A DNA stretch of 64,000 bases. Origin: Cryptomeria japonica (taxonomy: Eukaryota > Streptophyta > Pinopsida > Cupressales > Cupressaceae). The stretch spans positions 100,875,796 through 100,939,795 of the forward strand of contig NC_081412.1 of the NCBI RefSeq assembly GCF_030272615.1. Direction: 5' to 3'. Both the position numbers and the translations under genes were made by a program. This document shows, piece after piece, positions 55,812 through 64,000 of this stretch (position 1 is the stretch's first letter; the number at the start of each line of letters is the position of its first letter). The notes under the pieces are model-generated. The model ran no database searches, was not told the origin of the DNA, and saw only the letters and a program-made list of their open reading frames with translations.

Positions 55812-56930
55812 TCAAGTATAGTATTTCTTTAGATGGATTTTGTTGGTTGGTTCATCGAGAACATTGCCTTTTGAAGTTTTTAGCTGATAGGCACCTAATC
55901 CATAGGCCGAGATGATGACATAGGGACCCAACCAGTTAAGTTCAAATGTCCCCTTCTTTTCTTGATCCTGTTGATTTCTAGGATTTTCCTTGAGTACAAG
56001 ATCACCGACTTTAAAAATCCTAGGGATGACCTTGTGGTTGTAGCTTCTGCACATGCACTACTAGTATGCTTTGAGATGATTATAGACATGTTGCTTTTCA
56101 TCTAGAAGTTCTAGCTCTTGTAGTTTGTTTACTTGATACTCCTCATCTGGATTGAGACCTTTCAAAGATACTTTGAGTGAGGGTATTTCTACCTCTAGAG
56201 GTAAAATGGCTTCTGATCCATATACCAATGAATATGGCGTAGCTCCTGTAGGTGTCTAGATGCTAGTTCTATATGCCCAAAGTGTTGAATTGAGTTACAC
56301 ATGCTAATCCTTTCTTGCATCATTTACTATTTTCTTAAGGATTTTTAATATTGTTTTATTTGATGCCTCTGCTTGACCATTCCCCTGTGGATAGTAAGGT
56401 GTAGAGAAATGATTTTGGATTTTGACTCATTCACAGAGTTCTCGCACATCCTAGTTTTTGAAAGGACGTCCATTATCTGTGATGATGGAACTGGGAATGC
56501 CATATCTGCAGATCAGATAATTAAGAATAAAAGAGGCAATTTTTTTCCAGTTATTGTGGTCATGGGGACCACTTCGATCCATTTTGTAAAATATTCTATT
56601 GCAGTGATAATGAACTTGTGTCCATTTGAAGATGAAGGGTGTATTTTGCCTATTAAATCCAATACCCACTGACAGAAAGGCCAAGATGTGATAAATGGCT
56701 ACAATTCCTATGTTGGTGCATGTATAAGATTGCCATGGATTTGGCATTTAGGACATTTCTTTGCAAAATGATAAGAGTTTGTTTCCATTGTCGGCCAATA
56801 ATATCCCATTCTTAGAAGTTTTAGCAAGAGTAGGACCACTTGAATGTGTACCATAGATACCTTCATGAAGCTCTTGTATAGTAGAGTCAGATTCATTACA
56901 ATCAAGACAATGAAGAAGAGTACCATCTAG
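55812..56930 (-). pseudogene. G2 integrase
   Basis: Minus strand, from 56926: a worn HHCC zinc domain ending 'GYYWPTMETNSYHFAKKCPKC'; the core with 'FTKWIEVVPM' type text, 'ILNYLICRYGIPSSIITDNG' (catalytic Asp in TDNGRPF) and '[18 protein letters not shown]' (catalytic Glu); then the C-terminal GPY/F module at 56054-55812 ('FKVGDLVLK', 'NWLGPYVII', 'GAYQL'). These sites cut and join element ends into host DNA. Several shifts and stops, for example near 56450, break it. Confidence 0.87.
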
Positions 56931-58990
56931 GCCTCAACGGTAAAGAGTATCAGTAGTTAGAGTGTAACGGGAAGCTTGCCAGATAAAGTTGTGTTTTTTA
57001 TTTCGAGATAAGTCAATAGATAGGGTATTGGTTTTGAGATATTCATATATTGTTCCGTATAATGGAGAGTCTGAACCGGTTAAGGCATAGATAACATGGG
57101 ATGCAGAATTGTCATAGACTGGGAAAATAGTTGCTCTACCAAAAACTCATAACGACTCTATTGCTCTAGAATTTGTAGCAGTGAAGCGATAGTAGCCATT
57201 GCATCGACTGCTCGGTTGTCCTACCTTAGTATTTTCTCAAAGGTTATGTGTACAAAATATTGTTTGAAATCATCCACCATTCTTTTGTATGGCAATAGCT
57301 TGTCATCTTTTGTCTTATATTCATTGTTGATATGAATTATGACTAGTTGGGAATCTCCATAGACTTTTAATTATGTGATTCTCCATTCTACGGAAATTTT
57401 GATCCTTGTGACCAGTACCTCATACTTCGCAATGTTATTTATGCGTGGAAACATGAGTCTATATGATCTTGGTATGGTGTGTCCTTTAGGAGTGATGAAC
57501 AAGATGCCAACACCTGAGCCATGATGAGTGTAGGAACCATCAAAGTATAGCGTCCATTGCTTGGTGGTAACAGTAAGGACATCCCTATCTAGAAATTCGA
57601 TCTCCATTGGTTGTTTATCTGGTAGTGGTGCGTTAGCTAATTGATCTGCAATTACATGTCCCTTGATAGCCCGACACTCTGTGTAGTGGATATCAAATTT
57701 GCTGAGAATCATTACCCATTTAGCCAATTTGCCTATGAGAGCTACTTTGTTGAGTAAATAATTTAGAGGGTCAATTTTTTCTACTATCTTGATTGTGTGA
57801 GCTAGCATGTAATGTCGGAACTTTTGAGAAGTGAATACCACTATTAAACAAGCCTTCTCAATGAATTTATAATTGAGCTCATATCCATTTAATGTTTTGT
57901 TGATGTAATAGATAGCTTGTTCTTTTCCTTCTTGGTCTTCTTGTGTTAATAGTGCCCCCAATGATATGTATGTTGTTGATATGTAGAGAATAAGTGGCTT
58001 TCCTTCTATTGGGGGTACTAGAACTAGTGGGTTCATTAAATATTGCTTGATTTGAGATAATGATTCTACAAATTTGGCTTCCCATCTAAATGGTACATTC
58101 TTGTGTAGCAAATGATTGAATGGTAGAATTTTATCTGCTAGTTGGGCGATGAATTGCCTGATTGACTGGAGTAATCCTTGCAAAGATTTGAGTTGGCTAA
58201 TGTTTTTAGGTGGTGGCATCTCTATGATGGCTTGTACCTTTTCTAGATCTACTTCAATGCCTTTTGCTGACACAATGTAGCCTAATAATTTTCCTGATGT
58301 TACCTCAAAGACACACTTCTTAGGTTTGAGCCTAACTTGTAATTTCTCCAATTTCTCAAAAAATTTCTCTAATATGCCCAAATGTTCTCCCCGGGTAAAT
58401 GATCTAGCTAGTAAATCATCCACATAGTCCTCCATGAAGGTATGCATCATATCATGAAAGATCATCGTCATTTCTCATTGATAAGTTGCCCTAACATTCT
58501 TTAAGCCAAAATGCATGACATTCCAACAATGCATTCCCCAAGGATAGGTAAACATTGTTTTATCTTGATCCTCTAGAGCAATCTTGATTTGATTATAGCC
58601 AGAAAAACTATCCATTAATAATAACATTGCATGGCATGTTGTGAGGTCTACAATTATGTCAAAGCTCGGCAAAGGAAAGTCATCCTTTGGATAGGCTTTA
58701 TTGACATCCCTAAAATTGGTGCATATCTAGATGGTGCCATCTAGTTTTGAAACTAGCACAGTGTTGGAAATCCATTCGACATAGTCTATAGGTCAAATAA
58801 ATCCAACGTCTAATAGTTTCTTTAGTTCAGCTTTGACCATGAGTGCTATATGTGGATTCATCTTTCTCAATTTTTGCTTAACAGGCTTAGCTCCTGGAGC
58901 AATAGATAAGTGATCCACGATTAGGTGTGGATCAATCCCAGGCACATCTGCATAGGACCAAGCAAAATTGATTTGCTTTTCTTTGAAGAA
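56931..58990 (-). pseudogene. G2 reverse transcriptase with dual RNase H
   Basis: RT begins near 58900 with 'NFRDVNKAYPKDDFPLP' and 'LLMDSFSGYNQIKIALEDQD' (first catalytic Asp), then 'GMHCWNVMHFGLKNVRATYQ'. The 366-codon open segment 58471-57371 starts at 'MMHTFMEDYVDDLLA' (YVDD, residues 16-19). It runs through the connection ('VRLKPKKCVFEV', 'KLLGYIVSAKGIEV') and an RT-linked RNase H ('LILYISTTYISLGALLTQED', first catalytic Asp lost to Ser/Thr). From residue 305 a second RNase H starts: 'WTLYFDGSYTHHGSGVGIL' and 'NNIAKYEVLV', continuing in another frame to 'GDSQLVI'. The second RNase H marks the Tat lineage. This is the longest open stretch of G2. Confidence 0.88.
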
Positions 58991-60976
58991 TTTGATAAAC
59001 TCTGGTTTTTATTCCTTTGTCAGAGACTCTTCTAGGTGTATGTTTTTGCTTGCTTCTATTGTACCAATGTTGATTGATTGAGTGGGCTCAATCAATATGA
59101 GTGATCGCTCCTGATAGTGTTTAAGAAGGGTGTCAAGTCTCTCATCTTTAGGTGTTGTAAAAAGGTTTTCACCCATAGATGTGTCCTTTATTTTTACTTT
59201 TTTGTGATCTAGTGCTGCCATTGACTAGTTTTCAGTAGTAGATCCTTTATTTCTTTCATTTTTACAACTGAGAGACTTGGCACCCCCTGATTGCAGATGT
59301 CGTTACTTTGTTTGCTGGTAGAGTTTGTTTTTGGGTTGACAATACATAAGTAATGGATAATGGAATCATTATTTGGGAAAATAGTTATGTCATGATTTTT
59401 TAGGTTCATCCTAGTCTATGAGATCAGGAAAGACAAGTGGTAGAGAGTCATTGGGTGGGTCGAGTTCAGCTCTTGTAACTGTCATGATGGAGGTATCATC
59501 AAGGTTGGCTAGGATGTTAAATAAGTTAATGATTTTGTCGAGGTCTTCGATGGTATCATCTTCCATGTAGACTTGCTCGTAATGTTGTTGTTCATTTTCT
59601 TTGGCATCAAAGATATTTGTGGACCAAATTCAAGTAGTCTAGGCTCTATGTCTTGTCCTTCTTGAAAAAGGGGTGTATGGCTAGCATTTTCAGCAATATC
59701 TTTACTAACATTTGAACAAATGCCCCATTCATAATCATTTGAATCAGTCTTAGAAGTATTATCCCAGATTCTTTCAGTGCTATGGACAGGTATGTTTTAG
59801 GGTGAAAACAGGTCCCTGATGATTGATACTAGTTTGATAGTTTTCTCTAATTTCGTATCATATCCCGCTTCTACTCTTTGCATCTACTCATATACTGTCT
59901 CTCCTTGGGGAGTAGTGATTTGGTCAGGAGGTGAGTCTTCCTTGTGTGGAACAGGTTCTTGAACATGATGTACTTCCGCATAAGATGCTTCTTCTCTTTG
60001 AATGGCCAATTCCTCTTGTTGTTTCTCTTTTTCTTTTTCCTAGTATTCTCGTGCTTTCCTTATTGTTTCTACTGATTCATGTAGCGCCTCCTACCATGAG
60101 TCCTCCTTTTATTTCTTCTTTGCTTTCCACTGAGGCTTTTGATATTAATTTGGTTTCTTCTTTGGGGGTAGAGTGTGTTCATAGCCCAATCATGTTTTGT
60201 CTTTAGAAAACTATGAAGGAGGATCCAATGGTTCTGTGACACCTTCTTGATGCTTGCCAATAGGTCCTTTGTCATTGTATCCCATTCATTGCATGATCAG
60301 GTAGCCTTTCCCATATAGTTGTGTTGGTATAGCTACTTCCATAGTACCAGCTTTGAATTCTTCTTCATCCTTGTATAGCCAACTAAGGATATCCTTTTCT
60401 TCTGATTCATGTGCTAGTGTGCCTAATTGGATAAATTTGTCATCAAACTGGGTGATGGGTTGTGTTGATTGATGTGTTGATGTAGAAGGTTTTCTCTATA
60501 ATATTTTGGTGATGTTGGTAAGTTGGTTAGACACATGGGTTCAAAAGAGTACTCTCCCATGCCTTGTTCCTTGATTTTTATCTTTTGTTTGAAATCCATG
60601 GATAAAGATTTAAGGTTTTCTTGATGATGATCCATTGCTAGAGCATTGTGTTTTTTCTGTTATGTGGAACTAAGCTATCTTGGGTTGCCCCCATAGCTTT
60701 GCAGTGTTGAAAGGGGTTATTATCTACTGATATAGAAATCTCCTGCCCATTATAAGGGAATTTAACACACTTGTGGTAGGTTGAGGGTATTTCTTGCATT
60801 TCATGTATCTAAGGACGACGTAGTAAGATATTATATGTGAGGTCTATGTCTAGGACTTGGCACATAGTGTCCCTTTGTATTTTTCCTACCTGAATAGGTA
60901 AGATTATTATTCCCTTGGATGATCTTTCTTCATCATCATATGCTTTGATGGTGATCTTTTTGTGTGGATCAATAGA
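58991..60976 (-). pseudogene. G2 protease-RT linker
   Basis: Minus-strand segments (60635-60423, 60275-60069, 59409-59209, 59221-59009) read as charged, Asn/Lys/Asp-rich text with no enzyme motif; 'SLTKE' near 59030 leads towards RT. Long variable linkers between protease and RT are normal in Tat elements. Breaks are many and I can name no domain. Confidence 0.55.
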
Positions 60977-61240
60977 CTACTCTAGGAAGCCTAATGCACG
61001 GATAATTTTTAAGGTACAGATATTGAGCCTAGCTCCTCCATCTATCAATAATCTTTTAGCTTGATGTTTGTAGACCAAGACTTCAATGTGAAGGGGAGTA
61101 TTATGTGGGTGACTTAATGAGATATTATCTTGCTCAGAAAAGGTGAGATAAGGAGGCCCTGTCATGTGAGCCACCATGGCTTGAAATTTGTCAATATCCA
61201 GATCTTGAGGTACATTTGTTTCCAATAGTGCTTGTTCCAA
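60977..61240 (-). pseudogene. G2 protease (retropepsin)
   Basis: An 87-codon segment: 'DLDIDKFQAMVAHMTGPP', then 'EVLVYKHQAKRLLIDGGA' and 'RLNICTLKIIRALG'. The catalytic motif reads D-G-G-A, where D-S-G-A or D-T-G-A is usual. The enzyme would cut the polyprotein. G1 keeps the same segment on both sides of L1 (26260 and 11812). Confidence 0.8.
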
Positions 61241-61299
61241 GATGTCTTTATATTTTGGTGAAAGTTTTAATAACTCAAGTATGGATATTTAATCAGGAG

Positions 61300-63249
61300 T
61301 TCTACATAGTTGACTGACCAGATCATATTGAGGTTTGGGGATAGTGTTTTTTGCGGATGTATGCCCTTTTAAGACATATTTTTGAGCTCTAGTGGTTACA
61401 TTGATCGATTCATGTTCGCATTTGTTCCTGATTTAAATGACATTGACTTGATTGTCATTTGTAGATATATGATTGATGGTGTTATTGTATATGTGATTGA
61501 TGCAAGCCCCTCATGTATCGTTTGATGTAGAAGCTCCATCCTTGTTGTAATTTGGAAGAGTATTTTTAAAGGCACCATGATCACCATTTGTTTTGAGACC
61601 ATCGACTATTAAATCACCTCTATCGATCATGTCTTGAATAAAGTTTTTAAGCCTCATACAATCATTTGTTTGATGTCATTTGTTTCGATGAAAATCACAA
61701 AAGTGTGAGTCATTTCACCAAAGTGGCTTGACTTGTGGTTCAAAGTTGTTTATTGTTGGTAATGAGATAATCTTGTTTGCTAGGAGTTCTCTGAATGTTG
61801 ACTCTAATGATTGGCCTGATGGTGTATAAATGTGTTTAGGAAAGTTGTTGGTGTTACCCCGTGAATTTGTATTAGGTCCTCGATTTGTGTTGTTGTTTTG
61901 GGTATTGTTGGTGTTGCTTGTATTTGGAGATTCTGGATTGGTATTTGGTGCATAAGCATTAGTTCCTTGGTTAGAACCCTTCTGATTCTTGGTAACCTAA
62001 GGATTACCTGATAAAGCCAATACTGGTTGTTTGGACTTTATATCATTAGCATCGTTTCCTCCATCATTTCCAATATTTTTGTTTCTAGTCCAAAACCTGG
62101 ATTTGTCTAAGTTGTTGTTGTTTTGGTTATTGTAATGAGAGCTGGATGAAGTATTTCCTTCTTTAAAGAACTCCAATGTTCCCTTCTTAATACATGCCTC
62201 CTCTACTTGAATGCCATTTTTTATTAATTTGGCAAAAGATGGTATGCATTGGAGTTTGAGTATGTAGCTCATCTCACTATTCAAATTGTCGATTAAAATT
62301 TCCATCTTTTCCTTTTCAAGCACATCTCGAGGATATCTCGAAACCATCTGTCTCCAGCGTTGAAGACAAACCATGAATGTTTCATTGTTTTTCTATTTGG
62401 TATTGCAAACATCTAGCATGGTGATTGCATGTTGAATATTGTAGGAGTATTGAGTGATAAGTTTGTTGGCTAATTCATCAAAGGATCTGACAAGAGGTGT
62501 GATTTTGGATAACCATTCCATTGTTTGTCCTCCCAAGCTTCTTGGGAATAGCCTCATCAAATAGGTGTCATCATGGGAAAATTTTAGGCTCATGGTACAA
62601 AATGCCCAAACACGATTGCGAGGATCGCTTTTTCCATCATATTTGTTAAATTTTGGAATATCTAAATTCGGGAGAAAAGGTATCATGTTTAGCCTTCTGT
62701 CAAAAGGGTAAGGGAGAATTTTGTTTAGGGAGTATTGCATGTCATCCCCTATTGTATATCCTGCATTTGTCTTTGTAGCATTTGTATTTATTGGGTGAGA
62801 GCAACCAAGGGTGAATTTTCTTTCCGAGGGAAGAGTTCTTCCCTCTCATTATCCCTAGTCCGAGTATGTGTGGGTTCTGGCATGTTTTGTTCAGGTATGT
62901 TTTGCTCAGGTATTTTTTGTTCAGGGTCACATGCGTCTCCTTCTCTTTGTTGTTCCTAATAAGTATAATACCGAGACCTTGTTCTAAAGGTGCTAGCATC
63001 GAAGTCTTCAGGAATCCTAAATCCTTTGCTTGTTAGCATAAGTAGGTATTTTTCTTTGTCAGCCTCTATGAGTCTTTCCTTAAGTCTTTGAAATGAGGCA
63101 CTATCTTGACATTCTTGGAGGAGCTCTTTAGTAATCTCTATGTCTTCTCGATTTGGATACTCGAAGGGATTCGATAATCTTCGACCCATGCTGGACTCCA
63201 GTTGTGGTTTGCTTTGTTTGTTTTGTTGAGATAAAGTGATAGTGGGCAT
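61300..63249 (-). pseudogene. G2 gag
   Basis: Starts 'MPTITLSQQNKQ' at 63249 with 'MGRRLSNPFEYPNREDIEI' and a helical region. After a stop near 62956 and a spacer comes the Retrotrans_gag capsid core at 62740-62393: 'IPKFNKYDGKSDPRNRVWAF', 'DDTYLMRLFPRSLGGQTMEW' and 'FDELANKLITQYSYN'. It continues at 62374-61997 ('CLQRWRQMVSRYPRDV'), followed by an Asn/Ser-rich tract. A zinc knuckle is not evident. G1 gag is a close relative. Confidence 0.85.
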
Positions 63250-63722
63250 CTAGTAGAAAAATTTTGTGACAAAGGGGATGAATTCCTCTTTTGTGTTTTT
63301 CTCGGAGTTGGTGGTTCTAATCTTGGTATGTTGTAAGTGATGCAAACTTCTGGGAAGAAAGATGGATTGATCTTTCCTCCATGATTTAAGCATTGGTTGA
63401 ATGTTGCTTTTTGGCAAAATGCTCTACTTCTTAATGGCTCCTTGTCAAATTTGTTTGTCTTGTTTTGAAGATATAAGTGCATATGATGGAGAAATGTGCA
63501 ATGAGATTTGAAGAGTTGGCAATTGATGTAGAGAAATCTATTCCTTTTAGCAAGTTTCTGGGAACTGGGTTGTTGTTTCCTTAACTTAGTGTTATGATGA
63601 AGACTTTTTCTTCTCAAAATATGAGGATTAGTCATACACAAGTGATCAATGGTTTCCTTTGATATTTGGATTGAGATACTTTTTTTGGAAACTTAAGTCT
63701 ACTTTTATCAAATGCAGGTTTA

Positions 63723-63747
63723 GATGCCCCCTCACGACAAAGTGCAT
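63723..63747 (-). promoter_or_regulatory. G2 primer binding site region (probable)
   Basis: On the minus strand 'ccataaca' is followed by 'tttgatgcactttgtcgtga' and 'ggggg'. This resembles, after CpG decay, the TTTGGCGCCGTTGTCGGGG-type primer site of plant Gypsy elements. It stands about 475 bp before the gag start. Confidence 0.5.
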
Positions 63748-64000
63748 CAAATGTTATGGAATAAGAGTTGTCCCGATATGTAAACTTGATTTGACAACTT
63801 AACTTTAAACTAGGTATGTTTTGATGATAGAATCCATTTGATTGGAAGACCTTTTGATTAGTGTGATGATGTTACCTGATTTTGATAGGAAAGAGTGTTT
63901 ATCTTTAGCTAGTTTTGGACTTGACAATTTTTGTTCTAAGACTAGCTTGTTTTGGAATAATTTTGATGTTTTTAATTCGAGTTTTGCCTGATGAGGTTGA
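63748..64000 (-). repeat. G2 5' LTR, 3' end only (probable)
   Basis: If the primer site is right, the sequence from 63748 to the window end is the inner end of the 5' LTR, ending '...ccataaca' on the minus strand. The rest lies outside the window. Confidence 0.45.

Larger units (their letters stand above)
48001..64000 (-). mobile_element. Ty3/Gypsy retrotransposon G2 (Tat type), 5' LTR cut by window end
   Basis: Read from right to left: LTR remnant (64000-63748), primer-site region (63747-63723), gag, protease, RT with RNase H, a second RNase H, integrase, a long 3' region with an antisense PMD gene, and a presumed 3' LTR (49460-48001). Two RNase H domains and a long region with extra genes between integrase and 3' LTR are hallmarks of the Tat lineage (Ogre, Retand, Grande). 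All coding parts are decayed. Whether the left LTR and the PMD region belong to the same insertion is inference. Confidence 0.65.

Overview
The window is AT-rich nuclear DNA from a seed plant with a large, repeat-filled genome. A gymnosperm is my guess, from the very low gene density, the deep nesting of old elements, LTR pairs that differ by about a tenth by eye, and the one host-type exon standing alone in kilobases of non-coding DNA. The sequence does not prove the lineage. There is no complete host gene, and no rRNA, tRNA or CRISPR array was found.

Layout. 1-9.7 kb: mostly unclassified sequence, with a duplicated repeat unit (about 1.4-5.0 kb) that carries two 225-bp fold-back hairpins, and a (GA)55 microsatellite. 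9.7 kb: one decayed exon of a plant alpha-glucan (starch) phosphorylase, minus strand. 10.6-35.7 kb: a Ty3/Gypsy relic on the minus strand (here G1) split by two later LTR elements on the plus strand: L1 (11813-26254, target-site duplication ACCAT) and L2 (28945-35343, duplication GAGAG). L1 carries two further insertions: a solo LTR (15535-16733) and a 5.5-kb minus-strand insert with its own long unknown reading frame and GC-rich minisatellites. 36.2-37.3 kb: a solo LTR of the L1 family. 38.1-42.5 kb: a head-to-tail Copia array (C1). 42.5-48.0 kb: a second, longer Copia element (C2) with gag, protease, integrase, RT and RNase H but no 3' LTR. 48.0-64.0 kb: a Gypsy element of Tat type (G2) on the minus strand. 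Between its integrase and the presumed 3' LTR lies, on the opposite strand, a decayed plant mobile domain (PMD) gene.

Most interesting system. L1 and L2 have LTRs, a tRNA-Met type primer site, a polypurine tract and a gag-like ORF1 (coiled coil plus CCHC zinc knuckles), but no protease, RT, RNase H or integrase. In the place of pol both carry a second frame, ORF2, of about 1000 codons, whose protein is clearly shared by the two elements and unfamiliar to me. In L2 this frame runs about 3 kb without a frameshift, broken only by stops that single C-to-T changes explain. The LTR ends, primer site and LTR motifs match those of the Copia element C2, which suggests the pol-less elements were copied in trans by Copia machinery. 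G2 with its antisense PMD gene, and the minus-strand insert in L1, are two further cases of non-replication genes living inside or beside LTR elements.
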